Origin: Bradyrhizobium sp. 200
GTDB taxonomy: Bacteria; Pseudomonadota; Alphaproteobacteria; Rhizobiales; Xanthobacteraceae
Direction of reading: 5' to 3'
NCBI RefSeq assembly: GCF_023100945.1
Contig: NZ_CP064689.1
Location: forward strand, 4,322,001 to 4,386,000
DNA length: 64,000 nt
Below are positions 9,159-17,920 of this stretch, piece after piece. The translations under genes and the position numbers were made by a program. The notes under the pieces are model-generated. The model did not search any database. It was given only the letters and a program-made list of their open reading frames with translations, and was not told the origin of the DNA. The stretch's first letter is position 1; each line of letters begins with the position of its first letter.

Positions 9159-10635
9159 TGACTGGCCTTTCCATCCTGGGCTCCCAGCCGCCCCCCAGCG
9201 CCTGATAGAGGCTGACGATCGCGAGCAGCCGGGCCAGTTGAGCCTGCCACAGCAAATCTTCAGCCTGGAATAATGTCTGCTGCGTATTTAGCACAGTTAC
9301 GATATCGGCGGTTCCGGCCCGCAACTGCTGCTCGGACAGCTCAAAGGCTCGCCGCGATGCCGCCACGACCTGGCGCTGCAGACGCAGCCTCTCCGTGGTC
9401 TGGCGGATCGACATCAGGGCATTGTCGACATCGGCAAAGGACTGCACCACCGTCTTGCGGTAGGTCTGCAGCAACTCGTCCTGCCGCGCCTTGGTGAATT
9501 CGAAATTGCCGAGGATCCTGCCACCGTCGAAGATCGGCTGGGTCAGGCTGCCGACCATGCTGAAGAACGCCGCGTGCGGCTGAAACAGCGAGGTCAGCGC
9601 CGAGCTTTGATAGCCGCCCTGCCCGGTCAACTGAATGCTCGGAAAGAACTGCGCGCGGGCATTGCCGACATTGGCGGTCGCCGAGGCTAGCTGGGCTTCC
9701 TGGCGGCGGATGTCGGGACGCTGCGTCAGCAATTCCGACGGCAGGCCGGGCGTGACCCGCGGCGTGGCGATCTGGTTGAGCGATCCGCCGACGACGCGCA
9801 CGGCTTCCGGCGGCCGCGATACCAGGGTTGCCAGCGCGTTGATGTTCTGGTCGAGCGTCTGCCGCAGCGGCGGCACCAGCGCGCGCTGGTTGGCGACCAC
9901 GCTTTCCTGCTGCGCGACGTCGAGATCGGTGCCGGTGCCGGCACTGAACCGCTCCTTGATGGCGTTGAGGATGCGCTCGGCGCTGGCGATGTTTCGCTGC
10001 GCGGTGCGAATCCGGTCCTGCGCGGCCAGCACCTGGAAATAGGCATTGGCGACCGTCGTCAGCGTGGTCAGCGCAACGACGTCGCGGTCGAACCGGTTGG
10101 CGACCGCGGTCTCTTCCGCCGCTTGCGCGGCGTCGCGGTTCTTGCCCCAGAAGTCCAGCTCATAGCTGGCGCTCAGCGACGACGAATAGTTGACGACTTC
10201 GCGGCCGCCAATGCTCAGACCGCTGGCGCTGGAGCCCGAGGTGCGCGAATAGCTCTCTGAACCGGTGCCGCTGAGGCTCGGCAACAGCGCCGCGCCCGCG
10301 ACCCGCGCCTGCGCATCGGCCTGCCTGAACCGCGCCGTGGCCGCCGCGATGTCCAGATTGACGGTCTGCGCCTCCTCCATCAGACCGGTGAGTTCGCGCG
10401 AACGGAAGCCGCGCCACCAGTCGAGCGTCGGCGGCGCGTCCGCTGGCTTCGTGAGCCGCGCCGCCTTGTAGCCCTCAGGCACGTCGAGCGCGGGATCGGG
10501 AAGATCCTTGGTCAGGATGCAGCCCGCAGAGCTGGCGACAAGGCCAAGCACCGCAAGCGACCGCGCCAGCCGCCTGCCGCCGGGAACGAGCGCAGGCCAA
10601 CCATCAGTCGCAGCCGTTGCAGTTCGCTGGGTCAC
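9148..10635 (-). CDS. Outer-membrane efflux lipoprotein, NodT/OprM family
   Basis: 495 residues, first gene of the efflux operon. The leader ends in a lipobox, LVASSAGC, with the modified cysteine near residue 39, followed by an OEP repeat structure: two copies of the Ala/Gln-rich coiled-coil barrel (for example QPIFDGGRILGNFEFTKARQDELLQTYRKT in the second half). It should form the trimeric TolC-like channel. Having its own channel gene, the operon encodes a complete tripartite pump. No regulator is adjacent, so control is not visible. Confidence 0.9.
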   Translation of the reverse strand: MTQRTATAATDGWPALVPGGRRLARSLAVLGLVASSAGCILTKDLPDPALDVPEGYKAARLTKPADAPPTLDWWRGFRSRELTGLMEEAQTVNLDIAAATARFRQADAQARVAGAALLPSLSGTGSESYSRTSGSSASGLSIGGREVVNYSSSLSASYELDFWGKNRDAAQAAEETAVANRFDRDVVALTTLTTVANAYFQVLAAQDRIRTAQRNIASAERILNAIKERFSAGTGTDLDVAQQESVVANQRALVPPLRQTLDQNINALATLVSRPPEAVRVVGGSLNQIATPRVTPGLPSELLTQRPDIRRQEAQLASATANVGNARAQFFPSIQLTGQGGYQSSALTSLFQPHAAFFSMVGSLTQPIFDGGRILGNFEFTKARQDELLQTYRKTVVQSFADVDNALMSIRQTTERLRLQRQVVAASRRAFELSEQQLRAGTADIVTVLNTQQTLFQAEDLLWQAQLARLLAIVSLYQALGGGWEPRMERPVNAL

Positions 10636-11039
10636 ACCCGTTCTCCACCGGGCAAATCCCGGCCCTGCGCACGGCGAGCGCTTCTCCTGATGGCCTGCGT
10701 TACGTTCACGGGGTGATGCTTCCGTTGGAACCGAAACACCATACTACCCTTGCGGTTGGGGCGCGGACAGCCCCGCGCAGCCCTGCACCGATCGTCCGTT
10801 CGGGCGCGCAAAACAGGCAATAAAGTGCTCGCTTCCCCTTATTTTATAGGGTTTGGAGCGATCTCGAGACGCCGCAGGGTCGTCGAAATCTTACGAAGAT
10901 TTCATGGGATTTTCCTGGGGTTTTTCCCCTGTTCTGACGCCCAGAATCGGCCTGTCTTACAACGAATCTCCACCTGTGGCCGATTTGAAACTCAGGGAAC
11001 AGCCCTCCGTATCTCGCAGCGTGCCATGGAGGGCCAAAA
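10636..11039. other. Divergent intergenic region (efflux operon / FAD gene)
   Basis: About 400 bases between two divergent transcription units, so it must hold both promoters. I see a short G4-T5-C4 inverted repeat near 10915-10930 (ggggtttttcccc) but no convincing operator or sigma-factor consensus. Frames here are short and unsupported. Confidence 0.5.
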
Positions 11040-12259
11040 ATGCGAGTCGCGGTGGTCGGGACGGGAATCAGCGGCAATGCCGCAGCCTGGATCCTGTCTA
11101 AACATTATCCGGTCACCGTCTACGACCGCGAACTCAGGCTCGGCGGCCACAGCCATACCGTCAGCATCGACTATGACGGCGCGCTGCTTGCGGTCGACAT
11201 CGGCTTCATCGTCTACAATGAGCTGAACTATCCGGACCTGACGGCGCTGTTCGCCCATCTCGGCGTCGAGACCGTCGAAAGCTGCATGAGTTTTGCGGTG
11301 ACGGCAGATACCGGCCGCTTCGAATGGAAAGGCGGCGGCAACAATTGGTTCGAGACCGCACGCGGATTGTTCGCGCAAGCCAGCAACCTGCTGTCGCCCT
11401 CCTATCTCTGGATGCTGCGCGACATCGTCACTTTCAACCAGCAGAGCATCGAGGATTACGCGGCCGGGAAACTGGCCGGGCTGACGCTCGGCGAATATTT
11501 CCGAACGCGTCACTTTGCGCCGCGGCTGTTGACCGATTATCTGGCGCCGATGGGTGCTGCGATCTGGTCGGCGCCATCGAGCGAGATACTGGATTTTCCG
11601 GCCGAAAATTTCGTCGCCTTCTTTGCCAACCATCGCCTGCTGCAGTATGACCGCCCGGTCTGGCGCACCGTGAAGGGCGGCAGCCAGCACTACGTTGAAA
11701 AACTCACCGCTTCATTCCGCGACCGGATCAAGCTCGGTTGCGCCGTCACCGGAATCGAGCGCACCTCCCATGGTGTCGTCGTCCACGACAGCCACGGCAA
11801 GACGAGCACCTACGATCATGTCGTGATTGCGTCCCATAGCGACCAGGCACTGGCGATGTTGTCGGATGCCGACGACCGTGAGCGCGAGATCCTGGGCGCG
11901 ATCGGCTATTCCCCCAACACCGTCTATCTGCATCGTGACATCAGGCTGATGCCGAAGCGCCGGCGCGCCTGGGCCTCGTGGAATTTCCTGCGCTGGCCGC
12001 GCCAAGGGGACATTGATCGAAGCGTCGATAACGATGTCTCCGTGACCTACTGGATGAACGAGCTGCAGGGCATCGATCACGACAAGCCGTTGTTCGTCAG
12101 CCTCAACCCACCGGTCGCGCCCGATCCGGCGCTAACCTTCGGCAAGTACCTGTGCGAGCATCCGCAATATAACGCCACAGCCTTTGCCGCCCAGAAGCGC
12201 TTGGCGCGGTGGCGCCATGGCGTGAACCACTGCCCGAACTGGCGGAAGCCGCGGAATAG
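11040..12259 (+). pseudogene. COG2907 FAD/NAD-binding protein, internal deletion and frameshift
   Basis: The first 388 residues match a predicted FAD-dependent oxidoreductase of the cyclopropane-lipid gene group: Rossmann motif GTGISGNAAAWILSK at the start, then GGHSHTV, and FGKYLCEHPQYNATAFAAQKRL. Family members continue with a conserved FAD-binding end containing WFCGAW...GFHEDGL. Here that part is missing: after the Leu codon at 12201-12203 the frame runs into unrelated Arg-rich sequence, while the expected C-terminal tail (AVAPWREPLPELAEAAE, stop 12257-12259) is present in another frame from 12206. A deletion of 3n+1 bases, about 100, explains both. The stop at 12259 lies two bases before the next gene's ATG, as in an intact operon. 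The 504-residue frame running to 12554 is an artefact. A sequencing or assembly error is the alternative. Confidence 0.7.
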
Positions 12260-12261
12260 CG

Positions 12262-13125
12262 ATGCGCACACCACCGATCAGATCAAGGAAAAACGAGCCT
12301 CCTTCCGAGGCCGCCGCGCTTTACGTCGGCGAAGTCATGCATGCGCGGCTGAAGCCGATGAGTCATCGCTTCAGCTATCGCGTGATGAGCCTGCTGATCG
12401 ATCTGGACCGGTTGGAGGACGCAGACCGGCAAACGCCGCTGTTCGGCGTCAACCGCGCGGCGCTCTACAGTTTCCACGAGGCCGACCATGGCAAGCGGGA
12501 CGGATCATCCTTGCGCGCCTACGCGCAACATTGCGCGGCCGGGCACGGCATTGACCTCACGGGCGGGCGCGTCCTGCTGCTCTGCTATCCCCGCCTGCTC
12601 GGCTACACCTTCAATCCGCTTTCCGTCTATTTCTGCTATCGCGCTGATGGTGAACTGGCACTGCTGATCTATGAAGTGCGCAACACCTTTGGCGACATCC
12701 ATCCTTATGTTCTGCCGGTGACATCAAGCGACATCAGCGACGCCGGCGTGCGGCAGCAGCAGGACAAGCTGTTCTTCGTCTCGCCCTTCATCGAGATGGC
12801 GATGCGCTACCATTTTCGCGTGCGGCCGCCGGGCGAGCGCGTCCAGTTGCGAATTCTGGAAACCGACCGCGAAGGTCCGGTCCTCGCCGCAACCTTCAGT
12901 GGCCGCGGCTGCACGCTCGACACCAAGGAGTTGCTGCGGGCATTTTTTGGCCTCCCGCTGGTCACAATGAAGATCATGGCGGCGATCCATTGGGAGGCGC
13001 TGCGGCTCTGGCTCAAGGGTGCGCGCCCGGTGCCGCGGAAGGGCGCAACCCTCAAAACCGGCTTGGCGGCCGGGAAAAGCAACGATTATACTTCGCCGGC
13101 GTTATCCGCCCGTGCCAAGGATTGA
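12262..13125 (+). CDS. DUF1365 protein of the cyclopropane-lipid operon
   Basis: 287 residues of the DUF1365 family, which nearly always lies between the COG2907 FAD protein and a cyclopropane fatty acid synthase and is thought to act in fatty-acid or phospholipid modification; its reaction is not established. Visible family features are ALYVGEVMHARLKPMSHRF near the start, CYPRLLGYTFNPLSVYFCY in the middle and SPFIEMAMRYHFRVRPPGERV. The ATG comes two bases after the natural stop of the upstream gene, so it is probably translated by coupling; the upstream frameshift moves termination about 300 bases downstream and could reduce this coupling. Confidence 0.85.
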   Translation: MRTPPIRSRKNEPPSEAAALYVGEVMHARLKPMSHRFSYRVMSLLIDLDRLEDADRQTPLFGVNRAALYSFHEADHGKRDGSSLRAYAQHCAAGHGIDLTGGRVLLLCYPRLLGYTFNPLSVYFCYRADGELALLIYEVRNTFGDIHPYVLPVTSSDISDAGVRQQQDKLFFVSPFIEMAMRYHFRVRPPGERVQLRILETDREGPVLAATFSGRGCTLDTKELLRAFFGLPLVTMKIMAAIHWEALRLWLKGARPVPRKGATLKTGLAAGKSNDYTSPALSARAKD

Positions 13126-13142
13126 AGCAGGGTCGATCGGCC

Positions 13143-14411
13143 ATGCGAAGCACGGGTAAACCGCCATTCGATGGATCGCATATGTCCGAGTTGATTTCGG
13201 TCACACCGGAAACCGTAGACGCGGCGTTTCCGGAATTACCCCGCCTGGTCCGGCTGGCGCTGGGCTTTGGTTCAAAGCTGCAACATGGCACGCTCGACGT
13301 GACCCTTGCCGATGGCCGCGTCGTGCGGCTGGGCGGCAACGGGCCGGGCCCGGCCGCCGCCATGAAAATCTATGATTACGGCTTCGCCTCCCGGCTGCTG
13401 CGCGGCGGCGACATCGGCATTGCGGAAGCCTATTTGCGCGGCGAATGGGATACGCCCGACCTCACGCAATTCCTCTATCTGTTCTGCGTCAATCAGGACT
13501 GGATGCAGAAGATGCTGGTCGGCCAACCGCTGACGCGCACTTTCCAGATCGTCAGGCATTGGCTCAACCGCAATACGCGGCGGCAAGCCCGCCGCAACAT
13601 CTATGCGCATTACGACATCGGCAACGCGTTCTATTCGGCGTGGCTCGATCCCAGCATGACCTATTCGTCGGCGCTGTTCGAGGACGACACACCCGACCTG
13701 ACCGCAGCCCAGCACAACAAATATCGCCGGCTCGCCGAAGCCATCGATCTGCGGCCGGGCCAGAAGCTTTTGGAGATCGGCTGCGGATGGGGCGGCTTCG
13801 CCGAATACGTCGCCAAGACGTTCGGCGCCAAAGTCGTCGGGCTCACCATCAGCAAGGAGCAGCGCGATTTCGCGCAGGCGCGCATTCACAATGCCGGCCT
13901 CAGCGACAAGGTCGAAATCAAGCTGCAGGACTATCGCGACGAGCGCGACCGCTATGACCGGATCGCCTCGATCGAGATGATCGAGGCGGTCGGCGAGCAG
14001 TTCTGGCCGAAATATTTTTCACAGTTGCGCGACCGCCTGCTGCCCGGCGGGCTCGCCGGCATCCAGGCCATCACCATCCAGGACAGCCTGTTCCAGACCT
14101 ATCGCCGCGAAGTCGATTTCATCCAGCGCTACGTCTTCCCTGGCGGCATGCTGCCCTCGCCGCAGATCCTGAAGACGCTCGGCGAGCGCTTCGGTGTTCC
14201 CGTCATCCGCGAGCGCATTTTCGGGCAAGATTATGCCAGGACGCTTGCGATCTGGCGAAGCAATTTCCGTGCGGCCTGGCCCAACCTGACCCCGTCAGGT
14301 TTCGACGACCGTTTCCGGCGGCTGTGGGAATACTACCTCGCTTATTGCGAGGCCGGATTCCTGTCGGGAAATATCGACGTCCGTCAGGTCGTGTTTGCAA
14401 AATCCGGCTGA
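13143..14411 (+). CDS. cfa: Cyclopropane-fatty-acyl-phospholipid synthase family methyltransferase
   Basis: 422 residues from the ATG at 13143; a second in-frame ATG at 13182 (MSELISV) is a possible start. The SAM-binding motif is LLEIGCGWGGFAEY, preceded by the family signatures YAHYDIGNAFYSAWLDPSMTYSSALF and followed by EMIEAVGEQFW and QRYVFPGGMLPS. It transfers a methylene from SAM to double bonds of membrane phospholipid acyl chains. It is the third gene of the lipid group. From memory, an equivalent gene group in Rhodobacter sphaeroides belongs to the RpoE singlet-oxygen response; I could not find such a promoter here. Confidence 0.88.
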   Translation: MRSTGKPPFDGSHMSELISVTPETVDAAFPELPRLVRLALGFGSKLQHGTLDVTLADGRVVRLGGNGPGPAAAMKIYDYGFASRLLRGGDIGIAEAYLRGEWDTPDLTQFLYLFCVNQDWMQKMLVGQPLTRTFQIVRHWLNRNTRRQARRNIYAHYDIGNAFYSAWLDPSMTYSSALFEDDTPDLTAAQHNKYRRLAEAIDLRPGQKLLEIGCGWGGFAEYVAKTFGAKVVGLTISKEQRDFAQARIHNAGLSDKVEIKLQDYRDERDRYDRIASIEMIEAVGEQFWPKYFSQLRDRLLPGGLAGIQAITIQDSLFQTYRREVDFIQRYVFPGGMLPSPQILKTLGERFGVPVIRERIFGQDYARTLAIWRSNFRAAWPNLTPSGFDDRFRRLWEYYLAYCEAGFLSGNIDVRQVVFAKSG

Positions 14412-14460
14412 CCGCCCTGCCCCAACGCTGGCTTGTGCGGCTAGCGGCGGTCCTTTAGGG

Positions 14461-14479
14461 TTGCCCAACGATTGGGCAA
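14461..14479. promoter_or_regulatory. Perfect 8-3-8 inverted repeat just upstream of cysK
   Basis: TTGCCCAA (14461-14468) and TTGGGCAA (14472-14479) are exact reverse complements with a 3-base spacer, 22 bases before the cysK ATG. The position fits an operator or a hairpin in the leader that affects initiation. No regulator is adjacent, so the binding protein is unknown. Confidence 0.45.
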
Positions 14480-14501
14480 ACAAACCGGCAATTTCAAAAA
14501 C

Positions 14502-15542
14502 ATGGCCTTCAACAAAGACGTCATCGAAGCGATCGGCAACACGCCGCTCATCAAACTCAACCGCGCTTCCGAACTGACCGACTGCACCATTCTCGGCAAG
14601 GCCGAGTTCATGAATCCCGGTCAGTCGGTGAAGGATCGCGCGGGAAAGTGGATGATCCTCGAAGCCGAGAAACGCGGCGACCTCAAGCCGGGTGGGCTCG
14701 TGGTGGAATCGACCGCCGGCAACACCGGCATCGGGCTTGCGGTGGTCGCCAACGCCCGCGGCTATCGCACGCTGATCCTCATTCCGAACACCCAGAGCCA
14801 GGAAAAAAAGGATATGCTGCGGCTGTGCGGCGCCGAGCTCATCGAGGTGCCGATGCTGCCCTTTTCCAATCCCAACAATTATCAGCATGTCGGACGGCGG
14901 CTGGCCGACCAGCTTCGCAAGACCGAGCCGAACGGCGTCTTGTTCGCCGACCAGTGGAACAACCTCGACAACGCCAAGGCGCATTACGAGTCTACCGGAC
15001 CGGAGATATGGGAGCAGACCGGCGGCAAGATCGACGGCTTCATCTGCTCGGTCGGCACCGGCGGCACGCTGGCCGGCGCCAGCCGCTATTTGAAGGAAAA
15101 GCACCCGGGCATCGTCAACGCCTGCGCCGATCCGCATGGCTTTGCCATGTACGAGCTGTTCAAGCACGGCACCGCCAAATCGACGCCGGGCGACTCGATT
15201 ACCGAGGGCATCGGATTGGGCCGCGTCACGCCGGTGATCGAGACGGCCAAGGTCGACGATGCCTTCCTGATTCCGGACGAGGAAGCCGTGAAGGTGATCT
15301 ATGAGCTGCTCGAGCACGAAGGCCTGTGCCTCGGCGGCTCGACCGGCATCAATGTCGCCGGCGCAATCCGGCTTGCGAAGCAGCTCGGTCCCGGCAAGAC
15401 CATCGTCACGATCCTCGCCGACTCCGGCAACCGCTATCAGTCAAAACTGTTCAATCCGGAGTTCATGCGCTCGAAGAACCTGCCAGTGCCGGCATGGCTG
15501 GAAAAGCGCACCGAGATCGACGTGCCGTTCGTGAAGGTGTGA
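14502..15542 (+). CDS. cysK: Cysteine synthase A (O-acetylserine sulfhydrylase)
   Basis: 346 residues from ATG 14502 (MAFNKDVIEAIGNTPLIKLN); a TTG-started extension to 14472 lies inside the inverted repeat and is unlikely. PLP-dependent enzyme making cysteine from O-acetylserine and sulfide. The PLP lysine is Lys44 in NPGQSVKDRAGK, the substrate loop is STAGNTGIGLA, and the phosphate-binding loop is SVGTGGTLAG. The sequence is the longer alphaproteobacterial CysK variety. It converges with the aap operon, with a large hairpin between. Confidence 0.9.
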   Translation: MAFNKDVIEAIGNTPLIKLNRASELTDCTILGKAEFMNPGQSVKDRAGKWMILEAEKRGDLKPGGLVVESTAGNTGIGLAVVANARGYRTLILIPNTQSQEKKDMLRLCGAELIEVPMLPFSNPNNYQHVGRRLADQLRKTEPNGVLFADQWNNLDNAKAHYESTGPEIWEQTGGKIDGFICSVGTGGTLAGASRYLKEKHPGIVNACADPHGFAMYELFKHGTAKSTPGDSITEGIGLGRVTPVIETAKVDDAFLIPDEEAVKVIYELLEHEGLCLGGSTGINVAGAIRLAKQLGPGKTIVTILADSGNRYQSKLFNPEFMRSKNLPVPAWLEKRTEIDVPFVKV

Positions 15543-15550
15543 GCGGGCTT

Positions 15551-15633
15551 CGTAGCCCGGATGGAGCGAAGCGCAATCCGGGGTTATCGGCGCGCGGGAT
15601 TCCCGGATTGCGCTGCGCTCCATCCGGGCTACG
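15551..15633. terminator. Large inverted repeat between convergent cysK and aapP
   Basis: The arms 15551-15582 and 15602-15633 are reverse complements over 32 bases with a single mismatch, around a 19-base loop. The hairpin reads the same from both sides and lies 8 bases after the cysK stop and 9 bases after the aapP stop, so it can end both transcripts. The core (gtagcccggatggagcg) is a dispersed Bradyrhizobium intergenic repeat as I remember it, here apparently used as a bidirectional terminator. No U-tract is present. Confidence 0.7.
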
Positions 15634-15642
15634 TCACCTGCG

Positions 15643-16392
15643 CTAATGCCGCAGGATCTGGCTGAGGAACAGCTTCGTTCGCGCGTGCTGCGGATTGGCG
15701 AAGAATTCCTGCGGCGTGTTGGATTCGATCACCTGCCCCGCATCCATGAACACGACGCGGTTGGCGACTTCGCGCGCAAATCCCATTTCGTGGGTGACGA
15801 CCAGCATGGTCATGCCTTCCCTGGCGAGATCGACCATGGTGTCGAGCACTTCCTTGACCATTTCGGGATCGAGCGCCGAGGTCGGCTCGTCAAACAGCAT
15901 CACCTTGGGGTTCATGGTCAGCGCGCGGGCAATCGCCACGCGCTGCTGCTGGCCGCCCGACATCTGGCCCGGATATTTGCTGGCCTGATGCGGAATCTTG
16001 ACCCGCTCCAAAAATTTCATCGCCGTTGCCTCGGCATCCTTCTTCGGGATGTTGCGCACCCAGATCGGCGCCAGCGTGCAGTTCTCCAGCACGGTCAGGT
16101 GCGGAAAAAGGTTGAAGCTCTGGAACACCATGCCGACCTCGCGGCGGACCTCGTCCACCCGTCGCAGGTTCGGCCCAAGCTCGATGCCCTCGACGACGAT
16201 CTGACCTTCCTGGAACTCCTCCAGCGCGTTGATGCAGCGGATCAGCGTCGACTTGCCCGAGCCTGAGGGGCCGCAAATCACGATGCGCTCGCCTTTGGCG
16301 ACATCGAGGTTGATGTCCCGCAGCACGTGAAAGTCCCCGTACCATTTGTTGAGCGCGTTGATGCCGACGATCGAGTTTGCGGTCATGGTCAT
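15643..16392 (-). CDS. aapP: General L-amino acid ABC transporter, ATPase AapP
   Basis: 249 residues, complete ABC ATPase: Walker [11 protein letters not shown]-loop region, signature [15 protein letters not shown], Walker [14 protein letters not shown] and the switch His in VVTHEMGFA. The sequence matches the polar amino acid subfamily (GlnQ/AapP). Last gene of aapJQMP; four bases separate it from aapM. It powers uptake of a broad range of L-amino acids. Confidence 0.92.
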   Translation of the reverse strand: MTMTANSIVGINALNKWYGDFHVLRDINLDVAKGERIVICGPSGSGKSTLIRCINALEEFQEGQIVVEGIELGPNLRRVDEVRREVGMVFQSFNLFPHLTVLENCTLAPIWVRNIPKKDAEATAMKFLERVKIPHQASKYPGQMSGGQQQRVAIARALTMNPKVMLFDEPTSALDPEMVKEVLDTMVDLAREGMTMLVVTHEMGFAREVANRVVFMDAGQVIESNTPQEFFANPQHARTKLFLSQILRH

Positions 16393-16396
16393 GTAC

Positions 16397-17920
16397 TCAG
16401 TTGCGACGATGGGCGTTCAGCCGGTTCTCGACGAATAGCGAGTAACGCGACATCCCGAAGCAGAAGACGAAATAGATCAGCCCGGTGAAGGCAAAGCCGG
16501 TGAACAGCGTCGTCGGCGTCGACCAGACCGGGTCGGAGAACGATGCCCGGAGTTGCCCGAGCAAATCGAACAGCGCGACGATCGAGACCAGCGAAGTGTC
16601 CTTGAACAGCGCGATGAAGCTGTTGACGAGACCGGGGATGACGTGGCGCAGCGCCTGCGGCATCACGATCAGCGCCGTGGTCTTGGCCCAGGACAGGCCG
16701 AGTGCGCTTGCCGCCTCGCCCTGCCCGCGCGGGATCGCCGCCAAGCCGCCGCGGATGACCTCGGCCTGATAGGCGCCCGCAAACAGCGCGATCCCGATCA
16801 AAGCGCGCATCAACCCGTCGATGGTGAAGCCGGCCGGCACGAACAGCGGCAGCATGTAGGTTGCGAAGAACAGCACGGTGATCAGCGGAACGCCGCGCCA
16901 GAACTCGATGAAGGCAATCGAGAATATCCGGATCAGCGGAATGGTCGAACGGCGGCCGAGCGCCAGCGCAATGCCGACCGGCATCGAGGCGACGATGCCG
17001 GTGACCGACACCACCAGCGTCACCAGAAGCCCGCCCCAGAGCCTTGTATCCACCTCCGGAAATCCACCGCGGTCGAGCCCCATCACCGCGATCGCGACGC
17101 CGATCGCAGCAAAGATCGCCAGACACGTCACCAGCGGACGCCAGCCGGATCGCAAGCCGCCGCCGAGCCAGAACAGCAGCGCCGACACGATCACGGCGGT
17201 CGCCGCGAGGTCGGCCCAGACCGGGCGGCCGAAGCTCTGGATCTGGTCGCGCAGCCAGGTCAGCGGCAGCAGCACCCAGCCAACCACCGTGCTCAGCAGC
17301 ACGAGCAGCTTGCCGATGACCCACAGCAACGGTCCGATGACGGCCGTCGCCTCGCCAGAGGCCACCAGCTTCCTGCCGCCGTCGCCGATACTGTCGTTGA
17401 AGCCCGCGAGAAGCCCGGCCGTCCAGCTAACGCCGAGGCCGCCGAGCCCGCCGCCGCGCAGCAGGAAGAAGGCAACCACGGGAAACGCCAGGAAGAACAG
17501 GATGGCGTTGGGGCCCTTGCCCGGCAACCGTGGAATCAGCAGCGGTATCAGCAGGATCGCGGCAAGAACGAAAACCAGATTGACCCGCCAGCGCTCCGGC
17601 TCCGGATAGAATCCGTAGATGAACTGCGAAAACTTGGCCTGGATGAAGGGCCAGCAGGCGCCGACCACGTCGCCGGGATTTTTGGGCAAACAGGCGGTGC
17701 GGTCCTTGCCGGTCCAGACCGCGTCGAAGATTGCGAATTTCAGTGCGGGAACGAGGATGAACCAGAGCAGCAGCGCGCTGACGATGGTGATCAGGATGTT
17801 GGTCGGCGAGTTGAACAGGCGCGTACGCAGGAAGCCGATGAAGCCGGTCGTCTTCACCGGCGCCGGCCGCTCGGGCACGAGGTCCTGGCGGACGAAATTG
17901 GGTGCGGTCGTGTCGCTCAT
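16397..17920 (-). CDS. aapM: General L-amino acid ABC transporter, permease AapM (enlarged)
   Basis: 507 residues from the ATG at 17918-17920, which overlaps the aapQ stop as ATGA; the upstream start at 17947 is less likely. The C-terminal half is the HisM-type permease domain ([32 protein letters not shown], then the EAA loop [13 protein letters not shown]). Compared with the roughly 385-residue AapM of Rhizobium, about 120 residues are added around positions 160-285, a Leu/Gly/Val-rich stretch with two or three further membrane helices. The permease core is intact. Confidence 0.9.
   Translation of the reverse strand: MSDTTAPNFVRQDLVPERPAPVKTTGFIGFLRTRLFNSPTNILITIVSALLLWFILVPALKFAIFDAVWTGKDRTACLPKNPGDVVGACWPFIQAKFSQFIYGFYPEPERWRVNLVFVLAAILLIPLLIPRLPGKGPNAILFFLAFPVVAFFLLRGGGLGGLGVSWTAGLLAGFNDSIGDGGRKLVASGEATAVIGPLLWVIGKLLVLLSTVVGWVLLPLTWLRDQIQSFGRPVWADLAATAVIVSALLFWLGGGLRSGWRPLVTCLAIFAAIGVAIAVMGLDRGGFPEVDTRLWGGLLVTLVVSVTGIVASMPVGIALALGRRSTIPLIRIFSIAFIEFWRGVPLITVLFFATYMLPLFVPAGFTIDGLMRALIGIALFAGAYQAEVIRGGLAAIPRGQGEAASALGLSWAKTTALIVMPQALRHVIPGLVNSFIALFKDTSLVSIVALFDLLGQLRASFSDPVWSTPTTLFTGFAFTGLIYFVFCFGMSRYSLFVENRLNAHRRN

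Noticed and set aside
12260..12554. C-terminal extension of the FAD protein overlapping DUF1365
   Set aside because: Arg-rich, out of phase with the family tail, and made only by the frameshift; not a real domain.
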